In this document: piece by piece, positions 25,599 through 38,107 of the stretch
Layout of the letters: the number at the start of each line of letters is the position of its first letter
Position numbering within the stretch: position 1 is the first letter of the stretch
Origin: Granulicella cerasi
GTDB lineage: Bacteria; Acidobacteriota; Terriglobia; Terriglobales; Acidobacteriaceae
NCBI RefSeq assembly: GCF_025685575.1
Contig: NZ_JAGSYD010000006.1
Coordinates: forward strand, 1 to 64,000
Length of the DNA stretch: 64,000 bases
Reading direction: 5' to 3'
Program-made: the position numbers and the translations under genes
The notes under the pieces: generated by a model
What the model saw: only the letters and a program-made list of their open reading frames with translations
Database searches by the model: none
What the model was told of the DNA's origin: nothing

Positions 25599-26741
25599 AT
25601 GAATTGGCGAGCGGTTGTGAGCAGGGTGGCAGCGCTGAGCGTGTTGGCGGTGGTGCCGGCTTTTGTGGGATGCGGGGCTTTCTTCCAGTGCGAAGGCAAG
25701 GCAAGCTGCACCACATCGACGAGCACGACCTCGAACGTGATCTTCGCGGGCAATAGCTACTCCGGCAGCACCTACCTGGACGCCTACGGCAATACGACGG
25801 GCACGCTGGCCAAGGTGTCTGGCGCACCATTTTCGCTTTCCTACACGCCGACGGCGATGGTCGTTCGCAGCGGCAACGGCTACTTGTATGTAGCGGGTAC
25901 GAACGGCAATATCTACTCCTACGTGCTGAGTTCTGCCGGTGTGCCCAGCAGCGGCACGGCCCAGTACACGCAGAATTACAGCCAGGTGGACCTAGCGATT
26001 TCGCCGGATGGCAACTGGCTCTTCTCGGTAGACAGCTCTACGTCGACTTCGCCGGAGTTGTACGTATACAGCTTCGGAACGAGCGGCGCTCTGTCGCTGA
26101 CGGCCGCGATTCCGCTGACGGATTCGACCGGGTATACGATCGTGCCGAAGCAGATTCGCGTCTCGCCGGACAATACTTACGTGGCGGTAGCGATGGGCTC
26201 GGGCGGCGTGGAGGTCTTTCCGTTCACGACCTCCAGCGGCACGCTCGGTAACCCGAATTATGTGAATACGCAGTCTTCTGCAGATGGCGATAACGCAATT
26301 ACGTGGGATGGCAGCCACAATCTTTACATCGCGCGCTCGACGAATGCGACGACGTATTCGGTGTTGGTGTACGCCGCCGCATCGAACACGGTGACGACTT
26401 CCGTGCCTTCGACCTACCTAACGGGCACGAGCCCGTCTGCGCTGGCGTTCTCTTCGGGTTACGGCTACTTGTACGCGGCGAACAAGGGCGACAGCACGAT
26501 CTCGATCTTCTCGCAGTCGAGCGGTGCGCTCACGAGCGTGGGCACCGTGAATGCGCCGTCGTCGGTTTCGTCACTGACGCTGGACAAGAGCACCAGCTAC
26601 CTGGTGGCCTCGGGTTACAACTCGAGCGCGGGGCTGGAGGTCTTCCTGATCGGTTCGAGCGGCGGATTGACCCTGCAGTCGACGACCGAGTCCACGGGCA
26701 CCAGTACTTCCATTGCACCTGCGCTTGCGGCAACCCACTAG
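25599..26741 (+). CDS. Lactonase-like seven-bladed beta-propeller lipoprotein
   Basis: 380 aa from ATG 25599, directly after an in-frame TTG. Lipoprotein signal peptide with lipobox AFVGC and another Cys pair shortly after. The body shows repeated propeller strands of the 6-phosphogluconolactonase/YncE type: YLYVAGTNGNIYSYVLSSAG, VDLAISPDGNWLFSVDSS, KQIRVSPDNTYVAVAMGSGGVEVFPF, ALAFSSGYGYLYAANKGDSTISIFSQSSGALTSVGTV. Proteins of this type in Acidobacteria are numerous and uncharacterised. Catalytic residues of a true lactonase were not identified. It diverges from tatB; the SH3 lipoprotein gene follows after 57 bp. Confidence 0.82.
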   Translation: MNWRAVVSRVAALSVLAVVPAFVGCGAFFQCEGKASCTTSTSTTSNVIFAGNSYSGSTYLDAYGNTTGTLAKVSGAPFSLSYTPTAMVVRSGNGYLYVAGTNGNIYSYVLSSAGVPSSGTAQYTQNYSQVDLAISPDGNWLFSVDSSTSTSPELYVYSFGTSGALSLTAAIPLTDSTGYTIVPKQIRVSPDNTYVAVAMGSGGVEVFPFTTSSGTLGNPNYVNTQSSADGDNAITWDGSHNLYIARSTNATTYSVLVYAAASNTVTTSVPSTYLTGTSPSALAFSSGYGYLYAANKGDSTISIFSQSSGALTSVGTVNAPSSVSSLTLDKSTSYLVASGYNSSAGLEVFLIGSSGGLTLQSTTESTGTSTSIAPALAATH

Positions 26742-26798
26742 CGACGGGCGCCATCCTGCACAATAGAGATGAGCGCGATGTGGCGCAGGAGGCGTTAG

Positions 26799-27962
26799 TT
26801 GCGGGCAGTGCGGTGGCATAGCAAAGCGGTGGTAGTACTGGGTCTGGCGTCGTCGATCATGCTCGGCGGATGCTCGCGTTTTCGCAAGCACAGCGGACCC
26901 TCCAAGTACGTTTACGTCACAGCCAAAGAAGCTACGCTGCGCGATCGCATCGCTGCGGTGTCCAACCGCACGGGCGTGGTGCAGAACGGCGAGAAGCTGA
27001 CGGTGCTCGAGCACCAGCGCCGCTTCATCAAGGTGCAGGCGCCGAGCGGCATCGTGGGCTGGCTGGATGAGAAGCTCACCGCAGATCAGGCGCTCATGGA
27101 CACCTTTGATGAGCTCAAACAGCAGCATCTGAACGATGCTGTTGTCGCCAAGGCCGTGACTCGCGATGAAGCGGTGCTGCACATCGCGCCGGGCCGGTCG
27201 ACCGAACATTTTTTCCGCTTGAATGAAGGCGACACGATGAGCCTGATTCAGCGTGCGACGGTGGTGAAGCCGCTACCGCCGGGGCAGGCGCCTCCGCATG
27301 TTGATCCGAGCGATCCCACGTCCCCGATTGCTCCGCCGACGATGGAAGACTGGTGGCTGGTGCGCGACAGCAAGGGGCAGACCGGCTGGATCTACTCGCG
27401 TCTGATCGATGTCAGCGAGCCGGACGCGCTGGCGCGCTACGCCGAAGGGCAGCGCATCGTGGGTGCCTATGTGCTGGCGACGGTGAACGATCCGGAATCA
27501 GGCGTGATGAACAACGGCGTCACGGTGACGGAGATTCCCGAGTACGTGACCGTGCTTGCACCGTACAAAGCGGGGCTGCCGTATGACTTTGATCAGGTGC
27601 GCGTCTTCACCTGGAACCACAACAAACATCGTTATGAGACCGCGTTCCGCGAGAAGAACATCGAAGGCTATCTACCGGTGGTCGTGACCAAGGGCAAGGA
27701 CCCGTACGGCAAGTCCGCGATGGCGGCGATGGAGCTTCCGATCTTCAAATACCACACGCTGGCAGCGGATTCGCCCGCGCCTGTGCCTGATCCGAAGACA
27801 GGCATTGTGAAGCCGGGCAAGCTGATCGAGAAGACGTATCGCCTGGAAGAGACGACCGTACGTCGGATTCTGCCGCCGAACACGCAGAAGCCTGACGAAG
27901 CGCACCCTGTGGTGGAAGAGAAGAAGGACAAGAAAGCCAAGGCTGGCAGAAAGCGGCGGTAG
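26799..27962 (+). CDS. Lipoprotein with tandem bacterial SH3-like domains
   Basis: 387 aa from TTG 26799; AGGAGG at 6-nt spacing (26787-26792) fixes this unusual start. Lipobox LGGC after the hydrophobic stretch VVVLGLASSIM. Two SH3b-like regions: about 35-95 (YVYVTAKEATLRDRIAAVSNRTGVVQNGEKLTVLEHQRRFIKVQAPSGIVGWLDEKL) and about 120-210 (EAVLHIAPGRSTEHFFRLNEGDTM ... WWLVRDSKGQTGWIYSRLIDV). The C-terminal half (210-387) is an unknown domain ending in a Lys-rich tail. SH3b domains typically bind peptidoglycan, so an envelope-associated role is inferred. A perfect 13-bp terminator hairpin follows. Confidence 0.85.
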   Translation: MRAVRWHSKAVVVLGLASSIMLGGCSRFRKHSGPSKYVYVTAKEATLRDRIAAVSNRTGVVQNGEKLTVLEHQRRFIKVQAPSGIVGWLDEKLTADQALMDTFDELKQQHLNDAVVAKAVTRDEAVLHIAPGRSTEHFFRLNEGDTMSLIQRATVVKPLPPGQAPPHVDPSDPTSPIAPPTMEDWWLVRDSKGQTGWIYSRLIDVSEPDALARYAEGQRIVGAYVLATVNDPESGVMNNGVTVTEIPEYVTVLAPYKAGLPYDFDQVRVFTWNHNKHRYETAFREKNIEGYLPVVVTKGKDPYGKSAMAAMELPIFKYHTLAADSPAPVPDPKTGIVKPGKLIEKTYRLEETTVRRILPPNTQKPDEAHPVVEEKKDKKAKAGRKRR

Positions 27963-27979
27963 GTTTTTGTGGAATGTGA

Positions 27980-28008
27980 AAGGCGCTCATCGTGGATGAG
28001 CGCCTTTC
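27980..28008 (+). terminator. Intrinsic terminator after the SH3 lipoprotein gene
   Basis: AAAGGCGCTCATC (27980-27992), GTG loop, and its exact complement GATGAGCGCCTTT (27996-28008). Confidence 0.85.
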
Positions 28009-28023
28009 GCCTTGCGGGGAGAG

Positions 28024-28059
28024 GCCCACCCGTCCGCAATCTGCGCGTACGGATGGGGC
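28024..28059. repeat. Dispersed palindromic repeat, family A (copy 2)
   Basis: GCCCACCCGTCCGCA, spacer, GCGTACGGATGGGGC, nearly identical to 19554-19590. It is followed 30 bp later by the heptamer array at 28090-28124. Confidence 0.85.
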
Positions 28060-28089
28060 AGCCAGAGATTCGTGGCTCGTAGTTTCGTT

Positions 28090-28124
28090 CGAGTGATGAG
28101 CCGTGAGTTGCGAGTAATGAGTTA
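28090..28124. repeat. Heptamer-period tandem repeat (5 units)
   Basis: CGAGTGA-TGAGCCG-TGAGTTG-CGAGTAA-TGAGTTA: five degenerate 7-bp units with common core GAG. The last unit provides the stop codon of the minus-strand aminotransferase. Similar period-7 arrays occur at 50024-50051 and 62571-62612. Confidence 0.7.
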
Positions 28125-29312
28125 GGCGTAGAAGCGGCGGATGCCTTCAACGACCGTGGCGACTTCGTCGTCACGCAGCTCAGGATAGATGGGCAACGCG
28201 AGGACCTCTTCGGCGGCCTTTTCGCTGTGTGGGAAGTCGCCGCGCTTGTAGCCGAGCGAGGCGAGCGACTCCTGTAGATGCAGCGGTAGCGGATAGTAAA
28301 CTTCGCTGCCGATCTGCAGCGAAGCAAGGTGCGCGCGCAGATCATCGCGGCGCGGTGCGCGGATGACGTACTGGTGAAAGACGTGTTCCGCGCGCGGATC
28401 GGTGTAGGGAAGCACGATGCCGGTCGTCACGCTATCGCTGACCAGTCCTGCGGCGGTGAAGGCCTCGGCATAGAGCGCCGCGATCTCACGGCGACGCGCG
28501 TTGCCAGCCTCCACATAGCGCAGGCGCACGCTGAGCGCGGCCGCCTGCAGCGAGTCAATACGTGAGTTCCAGCCAACCTCATCGTGGAAGTAGCGCTTCC
28601 TCATGCCATGCGCGCGGAGCATGGTCGCACGCTCAGCGGTAGCGGCGTCATGCGTGGTGACCATGCCTGCGTCGCCCATCGCGGCGAGGTTCTTGGTGGG
28701 GTAGAAGCTGAAGGCCGCGGCATCGCCGAGCGAGCCGGCCTGCACGCCGTTCCACTTTGCTCCGAAGGCCTGTGCCGCGTCTTCAACGATCACCGCGCCG
28801 TGTTGCGTGGCGAGCGTGGTGAAGGCGTCCATGTCCGCGCACTGGCCGTAAAGGTGCACCGGCATGATCGCCGCGACCTGCGCGCCGCTCGCCGTGTGGT
28901 GGCGTTCGATGGCTTCGGCCGTGGCTGTCGCGGAAAGGTTGAAGGTGAGGGGATCGATGTCGGCGAGTACCGGCACACCGCCTGCGCGCAGAATGCTGCT
29001 GACCGTGGCGAAGAAGCTGAAGGGCGTCGTGACGACGGCCTGCTGGCCGCGCTCGGCCACTCCTTCTTCGCCGCCGACCTCAAGCGCCGCGAGCGCGAGC
29101 CAGAGCGCATCGGTTCCGCTCGCGCAACCCACTGCGTGTTCCACCTCGAGCGAAGCGGCGGCCGAGGCCTCAAACTGCTGCACTGCAGGGCCCAGGATGA
29201 ATCGCTGCGTGTCTGCGACTTCGATAAGAGCGGCGAGGAGTTCTTCGCGGTGCGCCTGGTATTCGCGGCTGAAATCCAGCAGAGGAACGGGGCTGAGTGC
29301 GGAATCTGACAT
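28122..29312 (-). CDS. DegT/DnrJ/EryC1/StrS-family PLP aminotransferase
   Basis: 396 aa. Typical sugar aminotransferase: [112 protein letters not shown] and the PLP lysine in [19 protein letters not shown]. The C-terminal half carries [40 protein letters not shown], as in WecE/DesV-type enzymes acting on nucleotide-linked 3- or 4-keto sugars. No other sugar-nucleotide gene is adjacent, so the pathway is unknown. It diverges from hfq, with a 195-bp gap holding both promoters. Confidence 0.93.
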   Translation of the reverse strand: MSDSALSPVPLLDFSREYQAHREELLAALIEVADTQRFILGPAVQQFEASAAASLEVEHAVGCASGTDALWLALAALEVGGEEGVAERGQQAVVTTPFSFFATVSSILRAGGVPVLADIDPLTFNLSATATAEAIERHHTASGAQVAAIMPVHLYGQCADMDAFTTLATQHGAVIVEDAAQAFGAKWNGVQAGSLGDAAAFSFYPTKNLAAMGDAGMVTTHDAATAERATMLRAHGMRKRYFHDEVGWNSRIDSLQAAALSVRLRYVEAGNARRREIAALYAEAFTAAGLVSDSVTTGIVLPYTDPRAEHVFHQYVIRAPRRDDLRAHLASLQIGSEVYYPLPLHLQESLASLGYKRGDFPHSEKAAEEVLALPIYPELRDDEVATVVEGIRRFYA

Positions 29313-29507
29313 CGTCCTTATCCTAAACGTCGTGGGACGCGTCTTATAGACTGGCGGCGGTATAGCGAAGACTTATTTGCTCATCGCGCTGCTTGCGGGT
29401 TAGGCTGTAGCCCTGCACGTCTGGGTAGGCGAGCTCTGCGCTCGGCAAACCTTTTCTGCAATAAGTTGTTTCACCAAGAGCAACAACGAAATCAGGAGAT
29501 CGGCACA

Positions 29508-29789
29508 ATGGACCCCAAGCCGGCACAAAATATTCAGGACACCTTCCTGAACACCGTCCGTAAGGACAAGAGCCCCATCACGATTTATCTCGTCAGTGGC
29601 GTAAAGCTAACCGGCAAGATTCGTTCTTTCGACAAGTACTCGGTACTGCTCGAAAACAATGCCCAGGAACAACTCATCTTCAAGCATGCGATCTCGACGG
29701 TCGTAAACATGCGCAACCACGGAAGCGATTCGCGTCCGCATGGTGAATCGCGCGTGTCGCATGCTCCGGCAGCGCAGCCGGTCGAGTAA
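29508..29789 (+). CDS. hfq: RNA chaperone Hfq
   Basis: 93 aa from ATG 29508 with CAGGAGA upstream. Sm1 motif [40 protein letters not shown] and Sm2 motif [12 protein letters not shown] are both intact, including the proximal-site segment F-K-H-A (E. coli Y-K-H-A). The ring-forming RNA chaperone pairs small RNAs with mRNAs. The 25-residue C-terminal tail is Ser/His/Arg-rich and likely disordered. It is followed after 27 bp by hflX, the same order as in Proteobacteria. Confidence 0.96.
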   Translation: MDPKPAQNIQDTFLNTVRKDKSPITIYLVSGVKLTGKIRSFDKYSVLLENNAQEQLIFKHAISTVVNMRNHGSDSRPHGESRVSHAPAAQPVE

Positions 29790-29816
29790 CGCTGCGCGCA
29801 GGTCGCACGACGCAGA

Positions 29817-31292
29817 TTGGCTGACTACAACACATCGCATCACCCCGGCGCCAACCGCCTGAAACGTTCTGCCGAGCAGGAGCGCGAGCTTCTGCGTCGC
29901 AGACAAGAGGCGATTGGCGAGCGGGCTGTGCTCGTCTGCGTGGACTTCTCCGCAGGACGCCCGAAGCTGTCGCCGGTGGCGTCTGCAGCACGTGCGTCTG
30001 CGGCAATCGATGCGGCTGGGCAGGGCGGCGTGGAGCATGTGCAGCCGCCGGCCGCTGATCTCGACTTCGAAGCATCGCTTGCAGAGTTTCAGGAACTGGC
30101 TCGCTCGGCCGGTGCGACCATCGCGGCGGTCGTGCTGCAGCATCGCGCCAAGCCTGATCCCGCCACGCTCGTCGGAGGCGGTAAGCTCGACGAGATCGTT
30201 GCGACGGTGGAGTCGACCGGCGCGTCGCTCGTGCTGTTTGATCACGACCTCTCGCCTTCGCAGGCGCGCAACGTGGAAGCACGATTGCCGGTCACGGTCA
30301 TCGACCGCACGCAGTTGATCCTCGACATCTTCGCTCGCCACGCTCGCACGCGTGAAGGCATGTTGCAGGTGGAGCTTGCGCAGCTCGAGTACTCACTGCC
30401 GCGCATCGGCGGCAAGGGCAAGAGCATGTCGCAGACCGGCGGCGGCATCGGCACGCGCGGTCCGGGCGAAACGCAGCTTGAAACCGACAAGCGAAAGATT
30501 CGCGGACGCGTCGATCGCATCAAGCAGCAGCTTGAGGCGGTGCGACGGATTCGACGGCAGCAGCGCGGACGCCGCGAGGCCGTGCCTGTACCGACGGTCG
30601 CGCTGGTCGGCTACACGAACGCGGGCAAGTCGACGCTCTTCAATGCGATCACCGGTGCCGAGGTGCTGGCCTCGGAGCGCATGTTCGCCACGCTTGATCC
30701 GAAGCTGCGACAGCTGACGTTGCCTTCGCGTCGCAAGGTGCTGCTGTCGGATACGGTAGGGTTCCTGCGGCATCTGCCTCATGCGCTGGTGACGAGCTTC
30801 CGCGCGACGCTGGAGGAAGTCGAGCGCGCCGAGCTGCTCGTCCATGTGCGTGATGCTGCTTCGCCGACGCTTGAGGAGCAGAAAGCGCAGGTGGAGATCG
30901 TATTGAACGAACTGGGCGTAGGCGACAAGCCGACGATCCAGGTGCTGAACAAGATCGATTTGCTTGGTCCCGAGTCACGCATCTTCGGGCCGGGAGAGAT
31001 TCCTGTATCGGCGTTGAGCGGCGAGGGTCTGGCCGATCTGCTGAAGCATATCGATGCAGCTCTTACGGCCGATCCGCTTGCAGAAATTCGTTTCCGGATC
31101 CCGCAAGCTGAAGGGCGCGTGATCGCTGCTCTAGAGCGTGGGGCGAACATCTCGCGCCAGAAGTTCGAAGGCAACCTCACCTACTTCACCGCGCACGGAC
31201 CGAGTTCACTGCTTGAGCGCTATCGGAAGTTCTGGGTGAGGGAAGAGGCTACACAGCCTGCTGATGCTGACGCAGATCCCCTTCGAGGATGA
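29817..31292 (+). CDS. hflX: Ribosome-splitting GTPase HflX
   Basis: 491 aa from TTG 29817 ([10 protein letters not shown]...). N-terminal HflX nucleotide-binding domain ([68 protein letters not shown]), glycine-rich linker [22 protein letters not shown], then the GTPase domain with G1 [10 protein letters not shown]3 [12 protein letters not shown]4 NKID and G5-like VSALSG. HflX recycles stalled ribosomes under heat or antibiotic stress. Cotranscribed with hfq. The N-terminal about 90 residues are longer than in E. coli. No clear Shine-Dalgarno was seen before the TTG, so the start is the least certain part. Confidence 0.94.
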   Translation: MADYNTSHHPGANRLKRSAEQERELLRRRQEAIGERAVLVCVDFSAGRPKLSPVASAARASAAIDAAGQGGVEHVQPPAADLDFEASLAEFQELARSAGATIAAVVLQHRAKPDPATLVGGGKLDEIVATVESTGASLVLFDHDLSPSQARNVEARLPVTVIDRTQLILDIFARHARTREGMLQVELAQLEYSLPRIGGKGKSMSQTGGGIGTRGPGETQLETDKRKIRGRVDRIKQQLEAVRRIRRQQRGRREAVPVPTVALVGYTNAGKSTLFNAITGAEVLASERMFATLDPKLRQLTLPSRRKVLLSDTVGFLRHLPHALVTSFRATLEEVERAELLVHVRDAASPTLEEQKAQVEIVLNELGVGDKPTIQVLNKIDLLGPESRIFGPGEIPVSALSGEGLADLLKHIDAALTADPLAEIRFRIPQAEGRVIAALERGANISRQKFEGNLTYFTAHGPSSLLERYRKFWVREEATQPADADADPLRG

Positions 31293-31307
31293 CAAAGCGC
31301 TGCGAGA

Positions 31308-31446
31308 TAGTCGGATTTGGCGGCAGAAATAATACAGGCCGCCTGATCCTGGGGAGCGGAGGTGGAGTCCCCGGATCACGCGGCCTGCACGACCCGGAAC
31401 GGGTCTCGGCTGGTGGAACAAGTGTACCCCCGGTGGTTCGTCCGAC
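31308..31446 (+). ncRNA. Candidate structured RNA between hflX and the ATP synthase operon
   Basis: The 418-bp gap 31293-31710 has no gene. Its first third folds strongly: long hairpin CAGGCCGC-TGATCC-GGGGA (31335-31355) against TCCCC-GGATCA-GCGGCCTG (31368-31387), then GACCCG/CGGGTC with a GAA loop (31391-31405), and a possible closing helix GTCGGA (31310) with TCCGAC (31441). No match to remembered SRP, tmRNA, RNase P or 6S consensus was found. It might be a small RNA, an operon leader or just the hflX terminator region. Strand is uncertain; on the minus strand the long hairpin is followed by TATTATTTCTG. Confidence 0.45.
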
Positions 31447-31509
31447 GAGCAAATAATTCGTGAATTTCGATGATCGGAGAGGTGAATTCGATCAGATGAT
31501 CGTTTGTCT

Positions 31510-31553
31510 CGTTCGCCGATCTATTACCGATCACCGTAATCGGTAAACGAACG
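31510..31553 (+). promoter_or_regulatory. Stem-loop in the ATP synthase operon upstream region
   Basis: TTACCGAT (31524-31531) and ATCGGTAA (31539-31546) form a perfect 8-bp inverted repeat around a 7-nt centre, and outer arms CGTTCG (31510) and CGAACG (31548) also pair. It is 158 bp before the first atp start codon. It could be an mRNA leader structure or a DNA-binding site. Confidence 0.45.
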
Positions 31554-31710
31554 CGCATTTTGACTTTCCGCAGTCAGCTTTGCTACAAGTGACAAGTACC
31601 AAAGGCAGGTTTTCTGTCGTTGGTGCCGGTTGGTCGCACTCCGTTTCAAGGATGGCCGACTGTGAAGGTGATCGCAACTCGGTCCCTACCTGTTCTACCC
31701 TGAAAAACAC

Positions 31711-32172
31711 ATGGATATTTTGAATCAACTTGGCGGTCTTGTGCTTGGTTCCTTGCCAACCGCCATCCTGTTTGTTTTGTTGGTCGTGGCTTATCAGTTG
31801 CTGGTGAATCGGCCGCTGAAGAAGACGCTGGCTGAGCGCAGTGCCCGCACGACGGGCGCGATGGATCAGGCTCGTGCAGCGATCGCTGCGGCGGAAGCCG
31901 AGACGGCTGCCTTCGAGTCCAAGCTGCGCGCTGCGCGTGCAGAGATTCTGGCGGAGCGCGAAGCGAAGCTGCAGAAGCTGCAGTCCGAGAAGGATGCTGC
32001 GCTGAACGAAGCGCGCACGATCGCTCAGGACCGCGTCCGCGTCGCCAAGAACGAGATCGAAGCTTCGGCTGTGGTTGCTCGCCAGCAGATCGAGCAGGCT
32101 GCCGATCAGCTTTCCGAGCAGATCCTCCGCGCAGTGCTGCCGCAGGGCGCGTCGTTCACGGAGGCCCGCTAA
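31711..32172 (+). CDS. atpF': ATP synthase F0 subunit b' (first b-type subunit)
   Basis: 153 aa. One N-terminal membrane helix (SLPTAILFVLLVVAYQLLV, about 14-32) followed by a long uninterrupted charged helix (SARTTGAMDQARAAIAAAEAETAAFESKLRAARAEILAEREAKLQKL), the stator stalk form of b subunits. It forms the peripheral stalk holding F1 against rotation, presumably as a heterodimer with the next gene product. First gene of the operon; its stop overlaps the next start by one base (TAATG). No subunit a (atpB) or c (atpE) gene precedes it. No obvious Shine-Dalgarno is visible. Confidence 0.93.
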   Translation: MDILNQLGGLVLGSLPTAILFVLLVVAYQLLVNRPLKKTLAERSARTTGAMDQARAAIAAAEAETAAFESKLRAARAEILAEREAKLQKLQSEKDAALNEARTIAQDRVRVAKNEIEASAVVARQQIEQAADQLSEQILRAVLPQGASFTEAR

Positions 32173-32884
32173 TGGCAAACCTTTCCAAGAAGCTGATGAT
32201 GGCTGCGATGGCGCTGGTGCTCTTTGCTCCGGCGTCTGTGGCTCCTCGTGCGTTCGCGCAGGAAGCCTCGCAGGGCATCTCCGTTCCGTCCTCCTCGCCG
32301 ATGGCGAAGGTTCCTGAGAAGAAGCAGGAAGTGAAGGACGAAGACGAAGAATTCCGTCACTCGCCGATGGTGCAGAAGATGGGCAAGGCGCTCGGCATGA
32401 ACGTCGAGCAGGCTGCGACCGCCTTCACAGTGCTGAACTTCGTGCTGCTGGCTTTTGCTGTGGGTTTTGGTCTGCTGAAAATTCTGCCCAAGACCTTCCG
32501 CGAGCGTTCGTCGAACATTCAGAAGCAGCTCGTCGATGCGCGCACCGCAACGGAAGAGGCGACGGCTCGCCTCAACTCGGTGGAAGAGCGTCTTGCCAAG
32601 TTGGACACGCAGATCGCTGACTACCGCACACAGGCCAAGGCTGACTCCGAGCGCGACGAACAGCGCATCAAGCAGTCGGTGGAAGACGAGAAGGTCAAGA
32701 TCGTCGCCGCAGCTGAGAGCGAGATCCACAACGCGACCGCGATGGCTCGCCGCGAGATCCAGAAGTACGCTGCAGAGCTTGCTGTCGAGCAGGCAGCGCG
32801 CAAGCTGGTGGTGACCGCTGAAACGGACCGCCTGCTGGTGGAAAGCTTCGCGAACAAGCTGGGTGGAAAGGGAGGCGCAAACTA

Positions 32885-32885
<1 letters not shown>
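32172..32885 (+). CDS. atpF: ATP synthase F0 subunit b with extra N-terminal hydrophobic segment
   Basis: 237 aa, longer than usual (about 155-170). The first about 35 residues read like a signal peptide (KKLMMAAMALVLFAPASVAPRAFAQ), followed by a Pro/Lys/Glu-rich linker (35-75), the true stalk anchor helix (AATAFTVLNFVLLAFAVGFGLLKIL, about 80-105) and a long coiled-coil helix to the C-terminus. The extension would place a cleaved or double-anchored N-terminus outside the membrane. It shares a one-base overlap with both neighbours, indicating tight coupling. Pairs with the b' subunit upstream. Confidence 0.93.
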
Positions 32886-35028
<2,143 letters not shown>

Positions 35029-35046
35029 GCGAGAAGCTGACAGAGA

Positions 35047-37605
<2,559 letters not shown>

Positions 37606-37608
37606 GCA

Positions 37609-38040
37609 ATGGCAGACGCAACCAACAACTCGGGCCTGATGCAGGTGCGCATTGTCACGCCAGATCGAGTCGTTTTCGACTCGACGGCGTCGGCGGTGGA
37701 GCTTCCCGCGCTGACCGGCTACATGGAGGCGCTCTATGGCGCGGCTCCGTTGCTGGCCGAGCTTGGCGCTGGTGAAGTCCGCCTCCACGGTGGTGCGTCC
37801 GGCGAGCAGACCTTCTTTGTGGCCTGGGGTTTCGTCGAGGTCCTGCCGGAGCGCGTCACTATCCTCGCGGAGACTGCGCTGCATCCGGAAGAGATCGACG
37901 TCAACGCCGCGAAGGCTGAACTCCAGGAAGCTCATGAGCTCTGGAACCAGGCTGGCGACGATGGTGAGAAGTACGACGAAGCCAACACGGACGCTCGCGT
38001 GGCAGAAGAGAAGATCGCTTCGGCACAGCACAAGAACTAA
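37609..38040 (+). CDS. atpC: ATP synthase F1 subunit epsilon
   Basis: 143 aa. N-terminal beta-sandwich: MQVRIVTPDRVVFDSTASAVELPALTGYMEALYGAAPLLAELGAGEVRLHGG, with the usual GEMGVLPGHAPL-type loop replaced by TGYMEALYGAAPLL. C-terminal two-helix domain from about 95 (HPEEIDVNAAKAELQEAHELWNQAGDDGEKYDEANTDARVAEEKIASAQ), which in other bacteria inhibits ATP hydrolysis. Last gene of the operon, ended by a strong terminator at 38059. Confidence 0.95.
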   Translation: MADATNNSGLMQVRIVTPDRVVFDSTASAVELPALTGYMEALYGAAPLLAELGAGEVRLHGGASGEQTFFVAWGFVEVLPERVTILAETALHPEEIDVNAAKAELQEAHELWNQAGDDGEKYDEANTDARVAEEKIASAQHKN

Positions 38041-38058
38041 TGCTGTCTCAACAATGGA

Positions 38059-38086
38059 AACGCCCCAGCTTTCGCTGGGGCGTTTT
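38059..38086. terminator. Terminator of the ATP synthase operon (shared with convergent protease gene)
   Basis: AACGCCCCAGC (38059-38069), TTTC loop, exact complement GCTGGGGCGTT (38074-38084), then TT on the plus strand. The convergent minus-strand aspartic-protease gene ends 22 bp away and can use the same hairpin. Confidence 0.9.
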
Positions 38087-38107
38087 GTGTTGTTCGGAGA
38101 ACGGGCT

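Noticed and set aside
31308-31446. SRP (4.5S), 6S, tmRNA or RNase P RNA as identity of the structured interval
   Set aside because: None of the conserved sequence cores I remember for these RNAs is present; left as an unassigned candidate.
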